A stretch of 36,704 nt of DNA. It comes from a virus. Of this stretch, positions 7,846-14,849 are shown piece after piece. The notes under the pieces were generated by a model. The model had not been told where the DNA came from and made no database searches. It saw only the letters and a list, made by a program, of their open reading frames with translations. The position numbers and the translations under genes are program-made. Where the stretch lies: the IMG/VR virus record IMGVR_UViG_3300032893_000178, positions 1-36,704 of that record; one strand, written 5' to 3'. How positions within the stretch are numbered: the stretch's first letter is position 1; every line of letters begins with the position of its first letter.

Positions 7846-8512
7846 CATAACCCTCAGCGTACAAAACACCAGCTTCTTTATACATTTGTCTGGGCGCAAC
7901 TGTTTCCACAACGCCTGAATCATTGGAATCATCGACTGGCTTCTCGGTTTGGTAGAGCTGCCAGGCTCCGGCTAGCGCCATAACTAAGTCATCGTGAGCG
8001 CCTTCTTCAGCCTCAGCTCGTCCGCTTGGTTTAATCACGAAGCTAAATAACTCATTGACAGTTTGTCGGTGATAAACATGGATTAACTGACCCTCAATCG
8101 CATCCTTAAGCTCTTGTAGCATCTTCGGTCTAGTAGCTAGGTTCGTGTCCCAACCTAATTTTCCAGTATCAATCACTCTACCAGTCGGGTCTATATTTTT
8201 CATGGAGTAAATTCTATATTCTCCATAACGGTTAAGCCGAGCTAATCTGTCCATTTCAAAACCGCCGCCGTTCTGACGTTCAAAGGCCACGATTGGCTGC
8301 ACGCCGGTTTCCTGACTAATCTTTTTAAGCTTCTCGTGGATTAGCGGCGTAACGTACGAGCCGGTCACGTTAGCATGGTAGACTTCTGGCACATCCAACC
8401 ATTTGTGAGACAAGAATTGGGCTGCACAATTATCTATCCCACCAGCTGCCATATCGACAAAACAAATAATAAACTCGCCTCGCTGATATGGTCTAAATAG
8501 TTTGAAGCTCAT
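7835..8512 (-). CDS. terL: Terminase large subunit, C-terminal nuclease part
   Basis: This 225-residue frame carries the RNase H-fold headful nuclease that cuts concatemeric DNA. FICFVDMAAGGIDNCAAQF (15-33) supplies the first acidic residue (D20), VAFERQ the second (E78), and GAHDDLVMALAGAW (171-184) the terminal D174-D175. It begins at an ATG within the end of the ATPase frame, with a 20-base overlap in the +1 frame. In most phages both halves form one protein of roughly 500 residues, the sum of the two parts here. Either the halves are made separately by coupled translation, or a frameshift or sequence error divides one gene. Confidence 0.85.
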   Translation of the reverse strand: MSFKLFRPYQRGEFIICFVDMAAGGIDNCAAQFLSHKWLDVPEVYHANVTGSYVTPLIHEKLKKISQETGVQPIVAFERQNGGGFEMDRLARLNRYGEYRIYSMKNIDPTGRVIDTGKLGWDTNLATRPKMLQELKDAIEGQLIHVYHRQTVNELFSFVIKPSGRAEAEEGAHDDLVMALAGAWQLYQTEKPVDDSNDSGVVETVAPRQMYKEAGVLYAEGYDAN

Positions 8513-9308
8513 GGACTCGTTCCCACTCTTGGACTTCTTTTAACATCCTAGCCAGTGCTAGGTTTTCGATATATGTTGCACCGGATGTGATGAACGCTTC
8601 TTCAGGACTCTCTGGATATTCCTGCATAAATAACCGCTCGCCTAACTCACCACGTTTCTTGCCTAAAAACTCAGGGTCGTACATTAATGAAGCTGGTAGG
8701 AATAGCGGTTTAAAGCCGGTCTTGCCCATAACCGTTTCATCCCAATAAGTTTTACCAGCGTTAAACCCGTTAGCGGTGGATTCAATCATAACTTTGCCGT
8801 CTGGTACAACGGCTTGCAGGAGTGAGGCAACGAGTTTATCGAAGTGCGGATAAAATAGAGCTTCAGATAAGTGAGCGTTGGTAATTGTGCGTGACCGGCC
8901 AACCTCAACATTTTGAGCCGTACCTATTATATATTTAGTGTTCCTAGCTGAGTTATGTAGTTCGTACTTAGAATCGTATTTGAGCGGGACTTTAGTATTG
9001 AGCGCTCGTTCATAACTAGCAATAAACCATTTAACCCGTTCGAGTAGTCCCTGAGCATTATCGGCGTTGTCAGCCACAATCACACTAACTGAGTTTTCTC
9101 TAAGTAAAAAATCTAGGGCGAAGACTGCTAATACGAAAGCCGATACACCTTCCTGTCTAGCCTTGAGTGTAAAATCATGGCCGGTGGCGTTGTTAACTAT
9201 ATAATTCTGGGCTGTGTTTAAAATAAACGGGACTTCCACGCCGTCCTTATTAATAATTGTCAGCCGTTTTTCAATTAAGTTTTTATATGGGTCATAAATT
9301 GAGGGCAT
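8493..9308 (-). CDS. terL: Terminase large subunit, N-terminal ATPase part
   Basis: This is the motor domain that pumps DNA into the prohead. Seen are a Walker-A-like ARQEGVS (50-56), a Walker-B/acidic AHLSEA (145-150) and the coupling motif ESTANG (176-181). These are typical of terminases whose P-loop departs from GxxxxGK. The C-terminal portion, with YPESPEEAFITSG, is the usual linker to the nuclease. The frame stops after LQTI, exactly where the nuclease domain should follow in another frame. A TTG start seven codons upstream is possible, but the ATG at 9308 is preferred; it overlaps the small-terminase stop. Confidence 0.85.
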   Translation of the reverse strand: MPSIYDPYKNLIEKRLTIINKDGVEVPFILNTAQNYIVNNATGHDFTLKARQEGVSAFVLAVFALDFLLRENSVSVIVADNADNAQGLLERVKWFIASYERALNTKVPLKYDSKYELHNSARNTKYIIGTAQNVEVGRSRTITNAHLSEALFYPHFDKLVASLLQAVVPDGKVMIESTANGFNAGKTYWDETVMGKTGFKPLFLPASLMYDPEFLGKKRGELGERLFMQEYPESPEEAFITSGATYIENLALARMLKEVQEWERVHELQTI

Positions 9309-9708
9309 TTTTATCTTCTTTACTGACAAATATAAAGTTGTTGGTGGTTGCTTCGTTCTTAATACCTAATAGTCTTAAAGCCCTATCATGGCCTTTGAGC
9401 TGTAATTCAATGTCTTCTACTTCTTCAGCAAAAGCATCTTCGCCTTTACCATGAATCTCTATTTTTTTAGCCCTTAAAGCTTTTGTAACCGGCGCTACAA
9501 TGGTTTCAATATCATTACCTTGTTTTATTAATTCTGCTTGTAGCGCCTCTTGTACATTGACTTTTTTGAGTGTTCGATTTCCTATGGATGCGGCTGACTC
9601 AGGGCTAGAACCATAACCGGCATCAATAGCGGCTTGTTGTTTGGTCTTGCCTTGAGCAATACCTTTGATTAATTTGGCTTCCTTATTAGTCAGTTGTCTC
9701 TGATTCAT
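9292..9708 (-). CDS. terS: Terminase small subunit
   Basis: 138 residues. The N-terminal helix-turn-helix reads LTNKEAKLIKGIAQGKTKQQ followed by AAIDAGYG, a pattern typical of the Terminase_2 type DNA-recognition domain (residues 5-45). An oligomerisation-like helical part follows, then a C-terminus containing a leucine- and charge-rich GHDRALRLLGI segment common to these proteins. It should bind the packaging site and recruit the large subunit. It overlaps the large-subunit ATPase gene by 17 bases, the classical terS-terL order. The ATG start is at 9708. Confidence 0.85.
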   Translation of the reverse strand: MNQRQLTNKEAKLIKGIAQGKTKQQAAIDAGYGSSPESAASIGNRTLKKVNVQEALQAELIKQGNDIETIVAPVTKALRAKKIEIHGKGEDAFAEEVEDIELQLKGHDRALRLLGIKNEATTNNFIFVSKEDKNALNL

Positions 9709-10087
9709 TTAGATACTCACCTAAGTATTTAATGGGGTAGTCAGCTATGGCCATTTGCTGGAGACGGTATTGCCAGCCTTCTCGTATCATTGGTTGGCCT
9801 AAGTACTCATCGCCCGCCTTTCGTTCGCCCCACAGCGCTTTAGCAAAATCATGGTTGAAGATAGTCCAATAAAGTGAGGCATCATATAGCAACGAACCCT
9901 TAGATTTCCAATAAATAGTAATGTCACTATCTAATTGGGTGCCTTTACTGATATTGGTCGTAATCAGCAAGTCATTTTTACAATCTTGCAGTCTTGGCGT
10001 GTGGGGCTGTCCCCAGATTGGATTCCAGCCATTATTAACAGCTTTTTGGATAGCTTTTTCTAAGATAGCGGCTGGCGCTGATTTCAT
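9686..10087 (-). CDS. Hypothetical protein upstream of terS, 133 aa
   Basis: No family is recognised with confidence. It starts MKSAPAAILEKAIQKAVNNG and contains many Trp/Tyr residues (WNPIWGQPH, SLYWTIFNHDFAKALWGE), suggesting a compact alpha/beta protein without membrane segments. Its end overlaps the start of terS by 23 bases. Proteins with the same WTIFNHDFAKALWG-like segment occur as small phage hypotheticals, as far as memory goes, but no function is attached to them. Confidence 0.6.
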   Translation of the reverse strand: MKSAPAAILEKAIQKAVNNGWNPIWGQPHTPRLQDCKNDLLITTNISKGTQLDSDITIYWKSKGSLLYDASLYWTIFNHDFAKALWGERKAGDEYLGQPMIREGWQYRLQQMAIADYPIKYLGEYLNESETTD

Positions 10088-10091
10088 ACTT

Positions 10092-10367
10092 TTATTCTAG
10101 CAGATGTGGATAGTATTTTTTGACAAAGCTCTTATAGTCTCTTGAACCCCTAAGATAGTTGTCCTTATAACAACATGGTACTAGATTGGTTTGTTCATAT
10201 CTTAGTTCGGGGTAGTGTGACCTAATTTTAATATGGTCGAGAGTACACTCAGCTCTAGTCATAGCTACGCCGCAATAGTGACAGTAGTAGTAACCGGCGT
10301 GGTCTGGCGGGTTATTTTTGTACCACAATCTTTTTGTTTTTTGCCAGTGGTTAGAAGCTTTACCCAC
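10092..10367 (-). CDS. HNH endonuclease
   Basis: 91 residues with a complete HNH/beta-beta-alpha-metal core: CHYC (29-32), the catalytic LDHIKIRSH (43-51, D44-H45), TNLVPCC (60-66) and N70 near the end of the helix. The second zinc knuckle is CC followed by YKDN rather than CxxC, a small departure from the norm. HNH nucleases beside terminase genes often assist packaging in phages, by cutting at cos or pac. As a free-standing gene it could also be a homing nuclease. The neighbouring terS two genes downstream favours the packaging role. Confidence 0.85.
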   Translation of the reverse strand: MGKASNHWQKTKRLWYKNNPPDHAGYYYCHYCGVAMTRAECTLDHIKIRSHYPELRYEQTNLVPCCYKDNYLRGSRDYKSFVKKYYPHLLE

Positions 10368-10374
10368 TCTGTTA

Positions 10375-10629
10375 TTATAGCATTTCTAGTGGCTCTAATT
10401 TAGATAAAGGGATAACTAAACAATCTATCTTACCATTACTTTCAGTCTTACAGAGTTTAGCTGTTTCACCTGAAATATAATAAGGTTCGGTCCCCATAGA
10501 AGGTGCCCTAGTAAAGACTATTTTATTGTGGTTTCCGACTTTGTATTTGGCAAGGAGAACATCTTTTGTGCTATATCGTGGTGCCCAGATTTCAAAGTAT
10601 TGGAATTGAGTTTGGTCATCTAATTTCAT
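10375..10629 (-). CDS. Hypothetical protein, 84 aa
   Basis: A mostly beta-strand small protein with aromatic N-terminus (QFQYFEIWAPRY) and a C-terminal hydrophobic stretch (CLVIPLSKLEPLEML). The ATG overlaps the stop of the upstream gene in ATGA fashion. No recognised family. Confidence 0.55.
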   Translation of the reverse strand: MKLDDQTQFQYFEIWAPRYSTKDVLLAKYKVGNHNKIVFTRAPSMGTEPYYISGETAKLCKTESNGKIDCLVIPLSKLEPLEML

Positions 10630-10907
10630 AAACTATTCAATATCTTATTAACTTCTTTGAGGGCTTGGTTATAGCCTTTAGTCCAGCCATATGACTCTAA
10701 AAATCCTTCCTCTTCTTCTTTAGGCATCTTTGCTTTGAACTTTTTGATTTGTTTCTTTAACTGTTTTTTGACATATTTATTAAGTTCTTCTTCGGTAAAT
10801 ACATAACTTATTGTAGTGCTATTATCGACAATGTCGCCAAGTTCTTTAGCCTGTTCGTCAGTCCAGTTGCTTTTATAAAATTGTTTACCTAAGTCTAATT
10901 CTTTCAT
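10626..10907 (-). CDS. Hypothetical lysine-rich protein, 93 aa
   Basis: Highly charged helical protein with a KKQLKKQIKKFKAKMPKEEE segment in the middle and a conserved-looking SYGWTKGYNQAL end. It is coupled by short overlaps to the genes on both sides. No family or membrane segment is visible. Confidence 0.55.
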   Translation of the reverse strand: MKELDLGKQFYKSNWTDEQAKELGDIVDNSTTISYVFTEEELNKYVKKQLKKQIKKFKAKMPKEEEEGFLESYGWTKGYNQALKEVNKILNSL

Positions 10908-11056
10908 GACTTACCTTTTCCAAAGTTTTCCAATTCTTTATCTTGGGCTTGCTGAATGGCTTGTAGCGCCCAGCTAATTTCTTGTTCGCTATCACCAATA
11001 AGTACAGCGTAATGCTTAGATTTTAATATTAACCATAAACTTTTAATTTTCCTCAT
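10904..11056 (-). CDS. Small hypothetical protein, 50 aa
   Basis: The frame is open back to 11158, but the ATG at 11056 has a GAGG site six bases upstream and gives the usual short overlap with the preceding gene. It is therefore taken as the start. The product begins MRKIKSLWLILKSKHYAVLI and continues as a charged helix rich in Gln/Glu. No known family. Confidence 0.55.
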   Translation of the reverse strand: MRKIKSLWLILKSKHYAVLIGDSEQEISWALQAIQQAQDKELENFGKGKS

Positions 11057-11303
11057 TGGAGCCTCTCTTTGAATTGAGCCGTTTAGCCTCAAACCGCTTT
11101 TTAGCTTCTCGCATAGGCTTTGAATGGGTGGCTTGCATATGACCAGCACTGTAACCACGATTGTAAGCTTCCGTTTCAGCTTTTGATATTAGCTGTTCAA
11201 TGGCTTCTAGTATTTCTTGGTGGGCTTCACGATAATCGTATTCAACTGTAATCAAAGCTTGCTGGATTAACTCTCTTAACTCATTAGTAGTGTTTGGTTT
11301 CAT
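11043..11303 (-). CDS. Hypothetical helical protein, 86 aa
   Basis: Almost wholly helical and charged (ELRELIQQALITVEYDYREA), then a Lys/Arg-rich C-terminus (KKRFEAKRLNSKRG) that could contact nucleic acid. The middle part AYNRGYSAGHMQA resembles helices often found in phage early proteins. It overlaps its neighbours at both ends. Function unknown. Confidence 0.55.
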   Translation of the reverse strand: MKPNTTNELRELIQQALITVEYDYREAHQEILEAIEQLISKAETEAYNRGYSAGHMQATHSKPMREAKKRFEAKRLNSKRGSNEEN

Positions 11304-11530
11304 GGTTTTTTACCTGCTAAATATCGTTTAATGGCTTTACAGGCTCGGTCTGTGGGGTAGAAAAAGTCTCTAGCCTCTGTGACAGCTTTAGTTTCACCAC
11401 AAATATCGCAAATACCTTGATGAAAGGTTGACACACTAAAAGCTGACTGACGTGGCTTAGCACCGTATTTCTTTAAGCAAACCAACCAATTAGCCGCCTG
11501 ACCACAATCGCTACATAATTGGCTAAACAT
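11300..11530 (-). CDS. Small zinc-finger protein, 76 aa
   Basis: Two CxxC knuckles (CSDCGQAANW and CDICGETKAV, some 35 residues apart) show a zinc-ribbon. The C-terminus DRACKAIKRYLAGKKP is basic. The segment KAVTEARDFFYP after the second knuckle is typical of short phage zinc proteins. It is coupled to the upstream 41-aa frame. A nucleic-acid or protein-binding adaptor is likely, but the partner is unknown. Confidence 0.6.
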   Translation of the reverse strand: MFSQLCSDCGQAANWLVCLKKYGAKPRQSAFSVSTFHQGICDICGETKAVTEARDFFYPTDRACKAIKRYLAGKKP

Positions 11531-11648
11531 TATTTGACCCTTTCTTGTTAGGTTGGCTCACTGATTGGGCGGATTGGACTGACTCCGTGTTGGCTTCTGA
11601 GTTGGTGGCAACCATGTCGGTACGCTCACTCTTGGCTATAAAACTCAT
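11523..11648 (-). CDS. Small Ser/Asn/Gln-rich protein, 41 aa
   Basis: The ATG at 11648 has an AGAGGG site eight bases upstream, and the frame ends by overlapping the ATG of the zinc-finger gene. It fills an otherwise empty gap in a fully packed operon. The product is low in hydrophobics (SERTDMVATNSEANTESVQS) and likely unstructured. No homology is recognised; it could instead be non-functional leader sequence. Confidence 0.45.
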   Translation of the reverse strand: MSFIAKSERTDMVATNSEANTESVQSAQSVSQPNKKGSNNV

Positions 11649-11925
11649 AACCAGCCCTCTTTAATTTGTCGTTTCTCCACTTGAGCCTAAATCTCCAACG
11701 CTTAGGCACGTCAAGGGTTTCTAATTCTTGTTTGCGGGCTTCTGTGCGATACTCCATCTTTAGCTCACTAGGTGCCACTATCTGTAGTTCTGGTAGTAAT
11801 TCATATATCCAAAGTTGCTTAACAAAACCACCGATAAACAAAGTTGCTTCCCACTTCTCGGCACTTGACTTATCGGCTTGGTTGTTATCAGCTTTAGGTG
11901 TATCTGAGTCTTGCTTATCCGCCAT
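11626..11925 (-). CDS. Hypothetical protein, 99 aa
   Basis: A polar, disordered N-terminus (about 25 residues, Asp/Lys/Asn-rich) precedes a compact domain with WEATLFIGGFVKQLWIYELL and a basic C-terminus (PKRWRFRLKWRNDKLKRAGY). It overlaps both neighbours by short stretches. No family recognised. Confidence 0.55.
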   Translation of the reverse strand: MADKQDSDTPKADNNQADKSSAEKWEATLFIGGFVKQLWIYELLPELQIVAPSELKMEYRTEARKQELETLDVPKRWRFRLKWRNDKLKRAGYEFYSQE

Positions 11926-12292
11926 TCGAAAACCCCCTTTTCTTTAGTTCAGCTTTGGCTCGTTGGCGTTGCTCAGCTCGTAATTTGTCTAAGTAGTGTT
12001 GGCTTACTTCAAATGCAGCATTTTCTTCGTCTTGGTCTGTATAGGTATAACCAGTGTCCTCAGTAGTGTGCACAACTCCACCAACCTCTCCAAAACCAAA
12101 ACTTTCTTCAACACTTCGTAATATAGGTTTAGATGTCTTGTCTACTTCGTCAACCTTAATTTTGGTATCTATAATCTCCGCCACCATATCTTCTACTAAT
12201 GTAGTGAGGGCGTGTTTGGTTAGTTCCCGTGAGCCAGAAACCGTATAAATCACATATTTTAATGCTTCATCTACTGTTAAATCAGCTTTCAT
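11915..12292 (-). CDS. Hypothetical acidic protein, 125 aa
   Basis: N-terminal helical part (MKADLTVDEALKYVIYTVSG), an acidic central part with Asp/Glu/Val runs, and a charged helical C-terminus (DKLRAEQRQRAKAELKKRGF). It overlaps the genes on either side by 4 to 11 bases. No recognised family or motif. Confidence 0.55.
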   Translation of the reverse strand: MKADLTVDEALKYVIYTVSGSRELTKHALTTLVEDMVAEIIDTKIKVDEVDKTSKPILRSVEESFGFGEVGGVVHTTEDTGYTYTDQDEENAAFEVSQHYLDKLRAEQRQRAKAELKKRGFSNGG

Positions 12293-12603
12293 GATTGCTC
12301 CTCTAATGTCTTTAGGCGTTTGTAGGCTGAACTTTCAACTGTCGTAAATTCTTCAAAACCTTTTTTAATACCAATTATTCGACTAATAAACCATTGAATT
12401 TCATCAACCCTCTCAGCCCTGCCGTAACTCTGGATAGCTTTTAGTAGGATATGCTTAAGGTCATGCTTCTCTCTGGCGGTTAAAAGCGAGCCTAGTGTTA
12501 TCTTTGCATCTTCAGGCACAATACTAATTCCTGGGGGTAGATTTTCGCCTAACCTAAAAGTAAATACTTCTTCTTCAATAGTCTGCTCAAGGTCTTTAGT
12601 CAT
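12289..12603 (-). CDS. Hypothetical protein, 104 aa
   Basis: Soluble alpha/beta sequence with segments TFRLGENLPPGISIVPEDAK and GRAERVDEIQWFISRIIGIK. ATGA-type overlap with both neighbours. Nothing diagnostic of function. Confidence 0.55.
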   Translation of the reverse strand: MTKDLEQTIEEEVFTFRLGENLPPGISIVPEDAKITLGSLLTAREKHDLKHILLKAIQSYGRAERVDEIQWFISRIIGIKKGFEEFTTVESSAYKRLKTLEEQS

Positions 12604-12908
12604 TTTTTCATATCCAGATTATCATTAATTTTAACCAACATTTTAATAAACTCTTTTTCGTTACGTTCTTCTTCAGCTTCTAATTCTTTAGAGGCTTCAG
12701 TTATGGCATATTTCATTGCATCAAGGACTTTAAGCCAGCCCTTCATATACTTCAGCTCACGCTCTGCAAAATACCAGTTTTTGTGCCTAAAATCATCATT
12801 GCCTAACTTTTCAACTAGACTTATCTGCTTTTTAACCAAGTCAATATCAACAGCAACATTTATACCTTTATATTCGTAAACTCGCCTAATAAACAAATCT
12901 TTACTCAT
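12600..12908 (-). CDS. Hypothetical helical protein, 102 aa
   Basis: The frame is open to 12974, but the ATG at 12908 has an ideal AGGAG site six bases upstream, so the shorter form is used. The product is a long helical, charged protein (SLVEKLGNDDFRHKNWYFAE, then KELEAEEERNEKEFIKML) probably forming a coiled coil. No family recognised. Confidence 0.6.
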   Translation of the reverse strand: MSKDLFIRRVYEYKGINVAVDIDLVKKQISLVEKLGNDDFRHKNWYFAERELKYMKGWLKVLDAMKYAITEASKELEAEEERNEKEFIKMLVKINDNLDMKK

Positions 12909-12951
12909 ACAATTCTCCTCTCTTCTGCTTCGTCTTTGGGTAGTAGGGTGG

Positions 12952-13056
12952 TCATTTTCTCCGCCTATAAACAAAAGTGTAAATTATTACTCCGAATATA
13001 ATAAATTGGATGACCGCCAATATATAAGGTGCGTACCAAATTACGAAGTCAGCCAC
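12952..13056 (-). CDS. Single-pass membrane mini-protein, 34 aa
   Basis: A GTG start at 13056 overlaps the end of the cytidylyltransferase-like gene and has AAAGGG five bases upstream. The product is one hydrophobic helix (about residues 8-30, YAPYILAVIQFIIFGVIIYT) ending in a positive RRRK tail. That gives an N-out/C-in single membrane segment. It may be a small inner-membrane regulator or superinfection/lysis accessory; function unknown. Confidence 0.55.
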   Translation of the reverse strand: MADFVIWYAPYILAVIQFIIFGVIIYTFVYRRRK

Positions 13057-13531
13057 TTAAGCCCTTTATCTTATTAATAATAGCGGTGCTAGAGTCCGGC
13101 CGCTCGGTTGTATTATAGACCAGCAAGCAGCCTAAATCCCTGATAGACTCACGGCTCGGCTCCCACCGGTCTTGGTTTTCAATATGGTCAGCGAAGATGT
13201 CCGGTTGCAGGGTTTCAATCGCTCTAATCGTTGGAGATTTGCCGTTGTCTGTAAAAGGCGGTAGTAAAAAGGTATAGTCGACCGGCTTCAGAGCGTCAAC
13301 CAAAGTCAACCGGCCGATTTCGTGCCGGATTGGTCGCTCCGGCCCTTTGCGTTCCTTAATCCTTATGTCTGTTGAGACTCCAACAACTAATAAATCGCCT
13401 TGAGCCTTACAATACTCTAATCCCCTAACGTGGCCCTCGTGGACAATATCAAAACAACCACCGGCCAGCACAATCTTATTCCACTTGTTCTCTTTGCGGA
13501 TTATTGGTAAGTAATCGTAATCGACTATCAT
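13049..13531 (-). CDS. Cytidylyltransferase-like nucleotidyltransferase (RfaE2/TagD type)
   Basis: 160 residues, the size of a stand-alone nucleotidyltransferase. The N-terminal signature AGGCFDIVHEGHVRGLEYCK (23-42) contains the HxGH motif (H31, H34) that binds the nucleotide triphosphate. VGVSTD and KGPERPIRHEIGRL (61-74) match the second half of the RfaE2/HldE C-terminal or glycerol-3-phosphate cytidylyltransferase fold. It should transfer CMP or AMP to a phosphorylated sugar or polyol; the substrate cannot be read. It overlaps a HIT-like gene, another nucleotide-binding protein. Virion or cell-surface sugar modification, or nucleotide metabolism, are both possible. Confidence 0.85.
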   Translation of the reverse strand: MIVDYDYLPIIRKENKWNKIVLAGGCFDIVHEGHVRGLEYCKAQGDLLVVGVSTDIRIKERKGPERPIRHEIGRLTLVDALKPVDYTFLLPPFTDNGKSPTIRAIETLQPDIFADHIENQDRWEPSRESIRDLGCLLVYNTTERPDSSTAIINKIKGLSG

Positions 13532-13914
13532 AGAGTAATCTTGCTCCTATCATCGACATATCTAGCTAAGTGTAGATGATAGTGGTTCTTAATGCTGCGT
13601 CGGCTCATAGTGTTTTCAAAGATTAAATGGTATTGGTTCTCTAGCTCGTTAATAGCTTCGTTTAACTCAATTAGCTCAGCTATAGACAGGTCATCTCGTC
13701 TAGCCACTTGGCGTTTACAGACTAACAAATCGTGCTCGGCGTAAATCATGTCGTAAGGAAAGCGGTTAGCGATTAAGAACCAGTGCTTGTAGTTAATTAA
13801 GACCGGTTCTTCATTTAAGGGTCGGATAACACCTTGATGCTTGGCCCGCTGGTAAGCTTGTTCGCTCTCTAATCTGCGAACCGACATTGGGGTTTTGCGT
13901 CTGCTTAATCTCAT
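13528..13914 (-). CDS. HIT-like nucleotide-binding protein
   Basis: 128 residues. The C-terminal HYHLHLARY (111-119) gives histidines 111, 113 and 115 in the H-x-H-x-H triad of the HIT superfamily, nucleotide hydrolases and transferases including Ap4A phosphorylases and GalT. An upstream beta region (VLINYKHWFLIANRFPYDMI) fits the core sheet, and LSIAELIELNEAINELE matches the helix before the triad. Coupling with the cytidylyltransferase-like gene suggests a shared nucleotide or nucleotide-sugar pathway. An ATG at residue 10 (MSVRRLESEQA) is a possible alternative start. Confidence 0.7.
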   Translation of the reverse strand: MRLSRRKTPMSVRRLESEQAYQRAKHQGVIRPLNEEPVLINYKHWFLIANRFPYDMIYAEHDLLVCKRQVARRDDLSIAELIELNEAINELENQYHLIFENTMSRRSIKNHYHLHLARYVDDRSKITL

Positions 13915-14615
13915 TAGAATAACCTAACTACTTCCTTAGCGCTGTAGTTGTAAATATCTTCTAGCGCTCTTAGCATATCTCGCACACGAGAAAAATATTG
14001 TAGATGCTCACCGTATTTTTCTAGCTTATGTAGCATACGGGCATGGTCATAGTTGGGATTCTTCATTAGCTCGATGAAGGCATATATACCCTGCCGTTCT
14101 ATTTGTGGGGTAAGTGCTCTCACATCTGCTATTCTCTCTAACTTTTCTATAATCGGAGCAGTATCTTCAATAATTAAATCACCGTTCTTAAAATCTCTTA
14201 CAAAGTTTTTAGTATCAACTCCAACAACTCGCTTCATTATATTAAATTGTTCGCCGTATTCATCAGCTAGGTTTAAGAACTTATCATAGTTTTTATTACC
14301 TAGCTCCGCAAAACTAGTGGCGTAATCCCTCCAGTTCCAGTTTCTTTGGGCTTGGTTAATACTTCTCACTATCCCGATGTTCAGCTCAGGTTGGATAACG
14401 TAGTAAACCGGCCACTTCAGTTTCTTTAAAGCCGCTACTCGATGCTGGCCGTCAATAATCTCAAAATTCTCGTTAACTATGACTGGAAAACTAGGCGTCA
14501 GGTTGCCTTTTTCAGCCATATGCCTAACTAACTCGTTGGTGTGGGTTTTATCAACCGCCCTGTTACCTGGAATCTGCTTAAACTGTTTGTAATTGGTTGT
14601 CTCTAATACTTTCAT
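13914..14615 (-). CDS. ParB/DGQHR-type phage protein
   Basis: 233 residues. The N-terminal half is a ParB N-terminal-like domain with the signature FEIIDGQHRVAALKKLKWP (about 50-70). ParB proteins bind CTP through this domain; the motif is also the core of DGQHR proteins. The next part (SINQAQRNWNWRDYATSFAE, then LGNKNY) matches a common phage and prophage subfamily whose exact job is unproven. The start ATG has an ideal AAGGAG site inside the upstream 29-aa frame. A partitioning role or DNA-modification/anti-defence nuclease role is possible. Confidence 0.8.
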   Translation of the reverse strand: MKVLETTNYKQFKQIPGNRAVDKTHTNELVRHMAEKGNLTPSFPVIVNENFEIIDGQHRVAALKKLKWPVYYVIQPELNIGIVRSINQAQRNWNWRDYATSFAELGNKNYDKFLNLADEYGEQFNIMKRVVGVDTKNFVRDFKNGDLIIEDTAPIIEKLERIADVRALTPQIERQGIYAFIELMKNPNYDHARMLHKLEKYGEHLQYFSRVRDMLRALEDIYNYSAKEVVRLF

Positions 14616-14701
14616 GCTATCTCCTTATGTTTACAAATTGCTATGTACCCACCGCATTGCTTACAGATAATTAAACCTGTGACTGCGCTACCTCTTGACA
14701 T
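14612..14701 (-). CDS. Tiny zinc-knuckle peptide, 29 aa
   Basis: It runs from an ATG inside the end of the HTH gene to a TGA that overlaps the ParB-like ATG, so it fits the packed operon. The sequence LIICKQCGGYIAICKH gives a CxxC and a C-x-H, enough for one small zinc site. It carries the ribosome site of the ParB-like gene near its 3' end. It may be a real mini-protein or only a coupling leader. Confidence 0.4.
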   Translation of the reverse strand: MSRGSAVTGLIICKQCGGYIAICKHKEIA

Positions 14702-14849
14702 ATCTTCGTCCTTTTAAAACTTGGTAAATTGTGGCTCTACTGACATTGTACTTCTCGGCTATCTTATTAACTGGCCAACCTGTTAAATATAAGTAATAGA
14801 TTTTCTCCTTCTCTTGCTTAGGCCGTCCAATTGGCTGCTTACTTTTCAC
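14688..14849 (-). CDS. Small helix-turn-helix DNA-binding protein, 53 aa
   Basis: A GTG start at 14849 overlaps the stop of the annealing-protein gene, with a GAGG site eight bases upstream. The product reads GRPKQEKEKIYYLYLTGWPV followed by NKIAEKYNVSRATIYQVLKG. This is a clear resolvase-type (HTH_7-like) helix-turn-helix with the recognition helix VSRATIYQVL at about 37-46 and a GRPK minor-groove-hook-like N-terminus. It is probably a small regulator of the phage operon. It has no catalytic domain, so it is not a recombinase by itself. Confidence 0.7.
   Translation of the reverse strand: MKSKQPIGRPKQEKEKIYYLYLTGWPVNKIAEKYNVSRATIYQVLKGRRYVKR

Noticed and set aside
10904-11158. Longer 84-aa form of the 50-aa gene
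   Set aside because: The extension runs far into the upstream gene, while the internal ATG has a good ribosome site.
12905-12955. 16-codon minus-strand frame with ATGA overlaps at both ends
   Set aside because: Too short to support as a gene; the overlaps may arise from the ribosome site and start arrangement of the neighbours.
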